From Cryobacterium sp. Y29 (GTDB taxonomy: Bacteria > Actinomycetota > Actinomycetes > Actinomycetales > Microbacteriaceae): a stretch of 64,000 bases of DNA. The DNA lies in contig NZ_PJJN01000027.1 in the NCBI RefSeq assembly GCF_002929825.1, positions 87,819 through 151,818 of the forward strand. The letters run 5' to 3'. A program made the translations under genes and the position numbers. The notes beneath the pieces were generated by a model. The model was not told the origin of the DNA, did not search any database, and saw nothing but the letters and a program-made list of their open reading frames with translations. This document shows positions 57,513-64,000 of the stretch, in pieces (the stretch's first letter is position 1; every line of letters starts with the position of its first letter).

Positions 57513-58796
57513 GTGAGCGACCAACTTCGCCCCCGCTCGAACGGTTCGCAGAACCTCAAAACCGTTGCGCGTCACGGCCGACTGAAGAAGTCGAATGCTG
57601 CCGTCACGGTCGCGAAGTTTCTTGCCGGCAGCCTGGCCGTCGTCCTGGTCAGCGGCTTTTCGGTCGGCGCGATCGCAGCCTATGACGTCGCAGCGAGCGT
57701 GCAGCCCAGCGTGCACCTCGCCAATGAGACCGACGGTCCGGTCCCATCGATCGGCGCCATCGACGGCGGCGTGAACATGCTCATCGTCGGCAGTGACAGC
57801 CGAGTTGGGCAGGATGCAGCCTTCGGTCCGGAAGACTCCACCGGCGATCTCAACGACGTGACCATGCTGCTGCACATCTCCGAAGACCACAGCAACGCCT
57901 CGGTCATCAGCTTTCCCCGCGACCTGTTCGTGCCCATTCCCTCTTGCCCCGACCCCGACGGTGGCTCGTTCCCCGCGATGAGCAGCCAGAAGATCAACAC
58001 CACGCTCACCTACGGCGGCCTCGCCTGTACCGTGCTAACGGTCGAGAAGCTCACCGGCCTGTCCATTCCGTTTGCGGCCGAAGCGCAGTTCAGTGGGGTC
58101 ATGGCCATGTCCTCCGCCGTCGGTGGCGTGCCGGTCTGCGTGGCCAGCCGCATCGAAGACGAATATACGGGAACATTCCTCGACCCGGGCGAGCACATGC
58201 TCGCCGGGTACGACGCGCTCCAGTTTCTGCGCACCCGCCACGGCGTCGGCGACGGCGGCGATTTGACCCGTATCAACAACCAGCAGTTGTTCATGTCGTC
58301 GCTGGTGCGCACGATCAAGAGCGCTGACACCCTCTCGGACCCGGCCAAGGTGTACGCCTTGGCCAAGGCGGTGACGGGCAATATGCGGCTTTCCGACAGT
58401 CTCAACAGCGTGACGACCCTCGCGTCGATCGCCGTGGCGCTGAAAGACATCGACCTCGACCAGGTCGTCTTCGCGCAGGTGCCGACCGGGAGCACGACCG
58501 GAGGGGTCAAGGCCGTTCAGCCAGCCTTCGACAACCTATTCGAGGCGGTTGCTGCCGATCAACCCCTCGCGCTGAGTGGAACCACCGGCCGCGGCACCGT
58601 CGCCGACCCCAACGCTCTCGTCGAAGCCGCTCCCGCCCCAGCTGCGACCACAGATCCCATCGCGACCGATGTTCCAGCCGCGACCGATGCGCCGGTGGCC
58701 ACGGAAGCCCCCGGAGTCGTCCTATCGGAGTCGGTGACCGGCCAGACCGCCAGCGACTATACCTGTAGCAGGGGACGTACGCTCGAGAACCAGTAG
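57513..58796 (+). CDS. LytR-CpsA-Psr (LCP) family cell-wall glycopolymer transferase
   Basis: LCP proteins ligate teichoic acids or other glycopolymers to peptidoglycan from lipid carriers. The 427-aa protein has an N-terminal membrane anchor (FLAGSLAVVLVSGFSVGAIA), LIVGSDSR, the arginine-rich VISFPRDLFVPIP, and FLRTRHGVGDGGDLTRINNQ. The C-terminal ~70 residues are Ala/Pro/Thr-rich. The GTG at 57513 sits 85 bases after tRNA-Ser(TGA). Confidence 0.93.
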   Translation: MSDQLRPRSNGSQNLKTVARHGRLKKSNAAVTVAKFLAGSLAVVLVSGFSVGAIAAYDVAASVQPSVHLANETDGPVPSIGAIDGGVNMLIVGSDSRVGQDAAFGPEDSTGDLNDVTMLLHISEDHSNASVISFPRDLFVPIPSCPDPDGGSFPAMSSQKINTTLTYGGLACTVLTVEKLTGLSIPFAAEAQFSGVMAMSSAVGGVPVCVASRIEDEYTGTFLDPGEHMLAGYDALQFLRTRHGVGDGGDLTRINNQQLFMSSLVRTIKSADTLSDPAKVYALAKAVTGNMRLSDSLNSVTTLASIAVALKDIDLDQVVFAQVPTGSTTGGVKAVQPAFDNLFEAVAADQPLALSGTTGRGTVADPNALVEAAPAPAATTDPIATDVPAATDAPVATEAPGVVLSESVTGQTASDYTCSRGRTLENQ

Positions 58797-58898
58797 CCGG
58801 GCGGGGGCATCCGTTTTTCTGACCCGGTCGTCGTGGTGAGAGCGGATACCCGTGGTACGGCTAAGATAAGAGAGTGTGTTTGCGCAAGCGGATGCCAA

Positions 58899-58989
58899 GG
58901 AGACGTCGCATAGTTCGGCTTAGTGCACCACCCTGCTAAGGTGGAGTACCCTTTACGGGGTACCGTGGGTTCAAATCCCACCGTCTCCG
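58899..58989 (+). tRNA. tRNA-Ser(GCT)
   Basis: The 91-nt cloverleaf has acceptor GGAGACG/CGTCTCC with discriminator G, anticodon stem CCACC/GGTGG with loop CTGCTAA (anticodon GCT), a long variable arm, and T-arm GTGGG-TTCAAAT-CCCAC. CCA is not encoded. A copy of AGCGGATGC lies four bases upstream (58887-58895). Confidence 0.95.
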
Positions 58990-59045
58990 CAGCGAAGAAT
59001 TCACGTAATTCCGGCGTTTAGTTTACGAAATTCTTGCGGCAACAA

Positions 59046-59072
59046 AAAACCGGCGATCGCATCGCCGGTTTT
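59046..59072 (+). terminator. Intrinsic terminator after tRNA-Ser(GCT)
   Basis: An 11-bp perfect stem (59046-59056 and 59062-59072, AAAACCGGCGA/TCGCCGGTTTT) with a 5-nt loop ends in a T4 run, 57 bases past the tRNA. Confidence 0.9.
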
Positions 59073-59148
59073 CTGCGTTAAGGCGCCGATTTCGAGAGTG
59101 CTACCCCCAAGAAACGCTGTGATCGGCGCGCGGTCAGCGGTTAAACAC

Positions 59149-59179
59149 CGCTTCGCCCTGTTTTTGGCAGGGCGAAGCG
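59149..59179. terminator. Hairpin downstream of the transposase gene
   Basis: CGCTTCGCCCTG (59149-59160) pairs with CAGGGCGAAGCG (59168-59179), a 12-bp perfect stem with a 7-nt loop, 41 bases beyond the transposase stop. It could be the transcript end or one end of the element. Confidence 0.7.
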
Positions 59180-59220
59180 ACTTTTACTGCAGGTAACGGA
59201 ATTGGTGACGACCGGGCGGC

Positions 59221-61029
59221 TTAGCTCGGTGGTGGTGACGGCGTCGTGTCGGTGGGTGCCGTCGCCGAAGTGATGTCAGCGCTGGAGTAGCACGTGCTCG
59301 TGAAGGACCTGTTCTTCGTGGTGAGGGGCACTCGGGCCAGCTCGCTCTGAATGAACGTCAGAATTTTTCGGATGTTGGCGGAGACGAGTGCAAGGGTGAC
59401 GGCCAGTGACGCGAAGGTGTTGCCGCGGGCGCGCCGTTTCATGGGGGAGGCGTTGTCTTCGGTCGCGGAGTCCTTGATGAATGCGTTCTGGCTTTCGACG
59501 GTGTTGCGCAGGGCGTAGAAACCCTTCCACACTGGGCTTTTGTGGGGGTAGGTCTGCCCGTACTTCAGGGCTTTGTCCTTGGCGGGGTCTTTCCCGGCGG
59601 GAATCACGACGGTCTTCTTGCGGATGGGCTCGATAAGTTCACCGGTCTTGTGGTCGACGGCCAAACCGTCGTAGTTCTTAGGGTCAGGGTAGAGGTATCG
59701 GCGTGAGCCGTCGGGCCGGCGCTTGCCTTTAGGCTTGGCGCGGTACTTTTCACGTTCGGCGATTCGCTGGTCTCGCAGTTCTTTGGCTTGACGCACGGGG
59801 TTTGAGTCGCTGGAGAGGATGGCGTCGTCTTCCGGCGTTTCCTCGTCAACGGGCACGCCGGTGTCAGCAGCCTTCCGGTCCTTTCGGTAGAGGTCGAGGG
59901 CGTGAATCAGGTCCTGGGGCATGTAGTTCACGTACCACTGTCCGCCGACTTGGATGAGGTCCTCGTAGAAGGTTGTCTGGCCTTGTTCGTCTTTGTCGTA
60001 GTCGAAGACCGGCTTGGCGCCAATTTCGGCCAGAGTGGCCTGCAGAGTGTCGGCTGTGCTGCGGGGCAGGTATGCGCGGTCGGCCATGAAGTGCAGGATG
60101 GGGAAGCCGGCGGCGAGGATCGCCGTGACCAACCGGTTGCCCTCCCCGGCAATCATGCCGGGTTTGTGAAAGCTGACGCCGTGGGCGAGCAGGGGAAAGG
60201 TTGCGCGTTCCCCCGGCGTGTTGGCGGTCATCGTTGCGATTTCAGCTTCGATGGCCCACGCTCGCTTGTCCTTATACGTGGTTCCGCTGCCATCGTGGTT
60301 GCCCTCACGTACGTACCAGCCCCCGTCATAATTAATGCTGCAGTGGGCCCCATTGGGGTTCTTCCTACTTGGGCCGCCGAGCCATCCGTTGTGAGGAATC
60401 TGCGTTGCGTCGAGGGCTGTGTTGCCTTTGAATCGGCGGCGGAGTGCTCGAGGCATGAGCGCGATGGACCCGTGGAGCAACCCGTTGCAGAGGGTGGAGA
60501 GGCGAGCCTGCTTGACGGCGGTGTCAGCTGGGTCGCGAGCGGCGAGAATCTCCTTGTATTCCTGGCGGCTGGGCAGTTTGCGGCGGTTGCCGGGGAAGGG
60601 GTCGATGAGGCGTTGCAGTCTTGAGACGGCCCGCCAGAGGCGGTCGTACCAGAAGGCATGCTCGACGTCGTGAACGCGGATGCCAAGGCTTTCGCGTTCG
60701 GCATCCGTCAAACGCAAAATCGTCGCGGCCATGTCGTTGAATCGGAGGTCGCTGTCGATACGCATTTGGATGAGAATCACTGCGAGGGCGGCATGTTCGT
60801 CGATGGTCTGCTTGCGGCCTCGGGGAGAGGTGAAGCCGGATTCGTGGCGCCATGTCTTGATAAGCGCACGAACTTTCGCGGACTCAAGAACACGGATTGT
60901 CTCGCTCACGTAGACCCGGAGGGGGTCTGTCGTGATGCGGCGCATATACATGGCGTTCGTCATGCCAAATGCCTCGAGCATCCAGGCTTCAGCGTCGTGC
61001 ACGCGGGCGCGGTCGATGCGCGGAATCAC
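59221..61029 (-). CDS. DDE-type transposase
   Basis: The 602-aa protein has a probable RNase-H-like DDE triad: ALDATQIPHNGW (Asp ~206), HFMADRAYLPRS (Asp ~317) and LRNTVESQNAFIKD (Glu ~511), with a C-terminal RRARGNTFASLAVTLALVSA segment seen in IS4/IS1182-like enzymes. A basic, charged insertion (~400-470) separates the second Asp from the Glu. The N-terminal ~130 residues may bind DNA. It overlaps the recombinase-like gene (ATGA-type, 61026-61029). The IS family is not assigned. Confidence 0.75.
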   Translation of the reverse strand: MIPRIDRARVHDAEAWMLEAFGMTNAMYMRRITTDPLRVYVSETIRVLESAKVRALIKTWRHESGFTSPRGRKQTIDEHAALAVILIQMRIDSDLRFNDMAATILRLTDAERESLGIRVHDVEHAFWYDRLWRAVSRLQRLIDPFPGNRRKLPSRQEYKEILAARDPADTAVKQARLSTLCNGLLHGSIALMPRALRRRFKGNTALDATQIPHNGWLGGPSRKNPNGAHCSINYDGGWYVREGNHDGSGTTYKDKRAWAIEAEIATMTANTPGERATFPLLAHGVSFHKPGMIAGEGNRLVTAILAAGFPILHFMADRAYLPRSTADTLQATLAEIGAKPVFDYDKDEQGQTTFYEDLIQVGGQWYVNYMPQDLIHALDLYRKDRKAADTGVPVDEETPEDDAILSSDSNPVRQAKELRDQRIAEREKYRAKPKGKRRPDGSRRYLYPDPKNYDGLAVDHKTGELIEPIRKKTVVIPAGKDPAKDKALKYGQTYPHKSPVWKGFYALRNTVESQNAFIKDSATEDNASPMKRRARGNTFASLAVTLALVSANIRKILTFIQSELARVPLTTKNRSFTSTCYSSADITSATAPTDTTPSPPPS

Positions 61030-61922
61030 GTGTTCAGCTCCCCGCGCAGGTGCTGACGGTAGGCAACGGTGTCTAGCTTCGGCACAAACTGCAGGAGCCG
61101 GGCCAGGTTCTCGAATTTTCCGACGCCGCTGGCGGTCATCAGCGCGCGCATGTCGGTGCGGGCGGCCAGGTGTGTCACGAGCCAGGTCGCTCGCATGCGG
61201 TTGGTTTGCGGCCGTGGCATTCCGTGCGGCTGAACGCTTTGATGAATGAACGCGGTGACGAGGTTCTTGCTGTTGTTCTTACGGGTCGGGCTGCCGAACA
61301 CGCGGTCACCAGCATCGAGGCCGGTGACGGCCACACGCAACCAGGGTTCCCAACGGGCCAGAAGCGGTACGTATCGGGCATTGCTGCCGCGCACGGACAC
61401 GAGTACGCCGTGGGCATCGAACTGGATATCCTCGCGCCGCGCTTCACATACCTCGTTGGACCACAGGCCGCCCCCGGCGCAGAGCGCCAGCAGAACCGTC
61501 GCGTTGCGTTCCCGACCGGGTGTGTTCTGTCCTCTGGCCCAGAACGCGAGCCGGGTCAGGTCCGCATCGGAATAGGGTTCCATGCTGACGCGTGAGTTCA
61601 GCGCCGTCAGCTCTGCCTCGGGGCGGTCGGGGAGGAGTATCTCGGAGATGCGCAGCAGGATGGCTCGGTAGTTGCGGCGTGTTCCCTCTGCCTGGTTCAT
61701 TACCTCGCTGGTGTACCGAGAGATGAGTTCGAGGCGAAAGAGAATCTGCGGCTGCAGCGGGAGGCTGGCGATGTTTACTGCCCAGTCCACGTAGTGCGAG
61801 CAGACGATGAGCAGGCGAGACGTCGTGTACGCACAATTGGGTGCGGTGACAGCGACAGCGTCTTCGACGAACTCTCGGATGCGTTCCCACCGCTGCGGCG
61901 CTATTTCCATCGAGAATGTCAC
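61026..61922 (-). CDS. Tyrosine-recombinase-like protein with altered active site
   Basis: The 298-aa protein has an N-terminal SAM-like helical region and a C-terminal integrase-like fold. The box-I equivalent reads LCAGGGLWSNEVCEARREDI, where the catalytic arginine position of GLR is tryptophan. The lysine strand is VSVRGSNARYVPLL. In the box-II equivalent NRMRATWLVTHLAARTDMRA the second arginine is kept. A candidate tyrosine (TVAYRQHL) is spaced further than usual. It is likely a DNA-binding partner of the transposase rather than an active integrase. GTG at 61922. Confidence 0.6.
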   Translation of the reverse strand: MTFSMEIAPQRWERIREFVEDAVAVTAPNCAYTTSRLLIVCSHYVDWAVNIASLPLQPQILFRLELISRYTSEVMNQAEGTRRNYRAILLRISEILLPDRPEAELTALNSRVSMEPYSDADLTRLAFWARGQNTPGRERNATVLLALCAGGGLWSNEVCEARREDIQFDAHGVLVSVRGSNARYVPLLARWEPWLRVAVTGLDAGDRVFGSPTRKNNSKNLVTAFIHQSVQPHGMPRPQTNRMRATWLVTHLAARTDMRALMTASGVGKFENLARLLQFVPKLDTVAYRQHLRGELNT

Positions 61923-61924
61923 GG

Positions 61925-62427
61925 CGGGCCTCGCCGTACGCTACGGAGCTGACCCAGAGCTCACTCTCCGATTCGCAGAGGCTCTCGATCTTTTCTGGAA
62001 GGAGCGCCACTCAGACGCTGCACGGATCCTGATCCCCCTGATTGAGGCGAGCGCGCGTGGCCTGCTGCTTCGTCTCGACGTGGCGATCTACCGACTTGAG
62101 CGAGGCAATTCATCTGGTCACTTCCCGGCAATGGACTTCTACGTCGACAAGCTCGAGGCGCTTGACTTAGATCACGATTGGATTCGCGCACTAAGAGTTG
62201 CACTGCTGTCGCCTGGGTCCAACATGCGCAACATGCGCAACACCGCGGCTCATGGCTTCAGGTTCGATTTTGGAGCAAGCGAAACTGCGATTCTCCTGCG
62301 CCTCGCCGGCCTGTTTTGCGCGCTTCCGGCGAAGGTGGATGCGGCGGAGTTGCGAGACCTTCCTCCGAGACCATTGGAGTGGCTGCGGAGGCGCCTTCGC
62401 CGCCGACTGGGTTGGGTCTGGCAATAG
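61925..62427 (+). pseudogene. 3' part of a DUF4209-type gene, truncated
   Basis: The plus frame from ~61925 gives RYGADPELTLRFAEALDLFW, ERHSDAARILIPLIEASARG and NMRNTAAHGFRFDFG, matching the conserved C-terminal half of DUF4209 proteins (RNxxAHG box), and stops at 62427. The N-terminal half is missing at the start of the recombinase-like gene, with no trace on the other side of the cassette. The MRN-MRN duplication inside the box comes from a 9-bp direct repeat. Confidence 0.65.
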
Positions 62428-62782
62428 CCGGTCTCCTTGCAGTGACCACGGTCAGCCGGGCAATAAGACTGGAGCAGTCCCCACGAGTGCTGCCGCCTTC
62501 CTTGAACTCGAATCGAACAGGTTCGGGAATCGCTGTAGACATATGGACTGTTATCGGCGGTATCACATTCCACCTGATCGGTCGCGAACTCATCCGCACC
62601 GCTTCTTAATACGCGATGTGCCGTCCCCGGGGTTTACAGGCGAACGGGGGCGGGGGGATTGATGTCGGCAAGGCGCTCACGATACTGGGCATATTCCCTA
62701 TCGGCGTGTTCGTTGCCAATAGAGTGCTTCTCGCGGCCCGATCCGATTTCGTCTCCGCACGCAGGAAATCCGGTGGGGGGCT
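62428..62782. other. Degenerate stretch without an intact gene
   Basis: This 355-base stretch holds no gene I can support. A plus-frame fragment from ~62652 to 62772 reads GGIDVGKALTILGIFPIGVF then VANRVLLAARSDFVSARRKS, which looks like the last helix and tail of a membrane protein but lacks any start. An in-frame TAA at 62607 separates it from an upstream open frame that overlaps the DUF4209 remnant. Confidence 0.4.
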
Positions 62783-63187
62783 TTAGTTGGCCGCCCACAG
62801 GTGGTCGGCGACCTCGGTCCAGTTCTGTTCGCTGTTGGAGGGTCCGTCGGCAAGCCGCATTTCGGGGCCGTCCTTGAACGCGAAGCCAACGGGCAGCTCG
62901 GTCGAGCACGCGCTGGCCGCTTCCACCTCGTCCAAGATGATGAGGCAGGGGTCACCGTCGGAGAGGGCTGCGAAGTATCTGACGCTGTTATCAGTCCAGA
63001 GCAGTCGGGTGGTGTCTGCTTTGATGCTTGTGATCACCGAGAAAGCGTCACCAGGCGGCAGCATGTCGACTGAAGATTACGGTACGTTGAAGACGGTAAA
63101 TGCGTCCGGCGGCGAGCACGAGGTGAGAGCGGATACCGCGAGGACGCATCCGATGAATGTAGCGATTCTTAGTCGAATTGGCTTCAT
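62783..63187 (-). pseudogene. Small lipoprotein gene interrupted by one in-frame TAA
   Basis: ATG 63187 begins MKPIRLRIATFIGCVLAVSA followed by LTSCSPPDAFTVFNVP, a clear lipoprotein signal with lipobox LTSC. A TAA at 63077-63079 follows. The same frame then continues SSVDMLPPGDAFSVITS, LIILDEVEAASACSTELPVG and ends TEVADHLWAAN at 62783. One CAA-to-TAA change would explain it. The total of ~134 codons suits a small secreted protein of unknown function. It could also be a sequencing error, or read through. Confidence 0.75.
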
Positions 63188-63385
63188 ACTCACTCACCGT
63201 AACGCCACAGCAACCACGTGCATAGACGTCCCGCAAGGGGAGCCCTTAGTAGGAGGGGATCCTGGCAAAATGTCTGGTTCAGCCCGAATGCCGGCGCAAG
63301 TCGCGGCAACCCGCGTTGCGCTTCATTGATCTGCTCGACGACTTCGGTTAACTCAACGCCAGAGCTTTGAGGTCTCCGGAGTACT

Positions 63386-64000
63386 TCAGCGTGGGGAGGC
63401 CATCTTGACTTCGGCAAAGTCGAAGTCGAAGTCGCGGGGACTTGCCTTTGCGAGCAGTTCGGCAAGTTCTCTGCGGACGAGGACCTCACGAAAGTTGTTC
63501 CAGCCGTCCCCGAACCACTCAGGGCTCGCCGCGATGTCGACATCGCCGAGGGGCGGCTCGATGCGAAACGGAGGGAGGAGGGCCACCGGGACCGGCATCC
63601 ATCTCCACCGGTTGCAGCCTGGGCACCGAGCCCCGGCCGAGCCGTGGCGCGCAATCGCCGCGGTACGAAGCCCGTCAGCGTCGAACCACTGGGTGCCGAC
63701 GGTCGGAATCACGATTTGCTGCGCACTGCCCGGCGAGAATCCGCGCCATTCCAGCGGCCGGAGGTCAAGCGTGAAGCGTGCGGCGGCCTCGTCAGCGAGC
63801 GACTGCTCGAGGCAGATGGTGTCGTACCTCCCGTACGGCACCCATCCGCCCGAGATCGTGGCCATACCCGTGCGCTTGAGGGTGAGCGAGCCTTGCTGTT
63901 CGCGCAGGGGCATCCCGCAGTCGCGACACCACCCGTCTTCACCGAACATCGGGCCCAGGCCGTATGACGAGTCTGGCCACGGCCACCCACGGTTGCGCTT
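63386..64000 (-). CDS. Zinc-ribbon-like hypothetical protein, 5' end outside the window
   Basis: The frame is open to the window edge; ~205 residues are visible. Two cysteine pairs, EDGWCRDCGMPLREQ and GARCPGCNRWRWMP, could bind one zinc. Aromatic lines such as WFDADGLRTAAIARHG and SPEWFGDGWNNFREVLVRRE fill the second half. An ATG at 63949 exists, but the upstream residues GWPWPDSSYGLGP look like real protein, so the gene probably begins beyond the window. No function is recognised. Confidence 0.75.
   Translation of the reverse strand, partial: KRNRGWPWPDSSYGLGPMFGEDGWCRDCGMPLREQQGSLTLKRTGMATISGGWVPYGRYDTICLEQSLADEAAARFTLDLRPLEWRGFSPGSAQQIVIPTVGTQWFDADGLRTAAIARHGSAGARCPGCNRWRWMPVPVALLPPFRIEPPLGDVDIAASPEWFGDGWNNFREVLVRRELAELLAKASPRDFDFDFAEVKMASPR

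Larger units (their letters stand above)
59149..61924 (-). mobile_element. Two-gene cassette: tyrosine-recombinase-like protein plus DDE transposase
   Basis: Two minus-strand genes overlapping by 4 nt are bounded by a 12-bp hairpin at 59149-59179 and, on the other side, by a truncated DUF4209 gene beginning at about 61925. It lies shortly downstream of tRNA-Ser(GCT). I found no obvious terminal inverted repeats or target duplications by eye, so the boundaries are approximate. Confidence 0.6.

Noticed and set aside
61026..61922. Canonical phage integrase
   Set aside because: By eye the first catalytic arginine and the lysine are not conserved, the tyrosine spacing is off, and no phage genes surround it.
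62178..62609. Plus-strand open frame of 143 codons
   Set aside because: Overlaps the DUF4209 remnant in a different frame with no domain; probably a shadow, with the terminal part degenerate.

Overview
The window looks like a chromosomal segment from a high-GC actinobacterium, most probably a member of the Microbacteriaceae (Cryobacterium/Leifsonia-like). This is judged from the gene content, the frequent GTG starts, the 4-bp ATGA/GTGA gene overlaps, the oleA-oleBC-oleD arrangement and the protein styles. No rRNA is present, so the genus is an inference.

Layout. 1-3978: haem/tetrapyrrole operon hemC(partial)-hemD-hemB-hemL. 4108-12255: a small PH-like protein, a very large secreted LamG/PKD surface protein, trhO, a PEBP-family protein, an alpha/beta hydrolase and a hotdog thioesterase. 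12496-16724: an IS3-type transposase scar, the cyanate module cynS-cynT with divergent cynR, an SDR remnant, an internally deleted cation transporter, a DUF1232 protein and an SRPBCC protein. 17026-25505: a surface-anchored choice-of-anchor/5'-nucleotidase protein, a LysR regulator and a bifunctional PutA. 25626-30501: the oleA-oleBC-oleD long-chain olefin cluster. 30584-36270: two YtrA-type GntR regulators around a membrane protein, a FetB-like permease, and an arginine-related module (Lrp regulator, DDAH, rocD). 36383-42994: a CE7 esterase, lactate oxidation genes (lldD and an LldR-like regulator with a clear operator), a dienelactone hydrolase pseudogene, an orphan substrate-binding protein, a D-2-hydroxyacid dehydrogenase and a peptide transporter pseudogene. 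42991-50971: an MFS/MarR pair, a lipase, lipoate ligase, GNAT, a solitary DNA methyltransferase, a GH1 beta-glucosidase, a 45-aa membrane peptide and an amidase-domain protein. 50968-58989: pgm, pheA, a DAG-kinase-like protein, serS, a HAD phosphatase, an LCP protein and two serine tRNAs. 59149-64000: an accessory end with a two-gene mobile cassette (DDE transposase plus tyrosine-recombinase-like partner), a truncated DUF4209 gene, a lipoprotein gene broken by one stop codon, and a partial zinc-ribbon protein.

How it fits together. Most of the window is core metabolism: haem, proline and arginine breakdown to glutamate, lactate oxidation, Phe and Ser charging. Several genes have decayed by internal deletion while keeping both ends (15363, 39653, 42190). 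The most unusual genome-scale signal is a 9-mer, AGCGGATGC and its relative AACGGATGC. It recurs far above chance on both strands and is folded into at least three intergenic hairpins between converging genes, much as DNA-uptake sequences are in other bacteria. The most system-like accessory feature is the translationally coupled recombinase-like/DDE transposase pair near tRNA-Ser(GCT).
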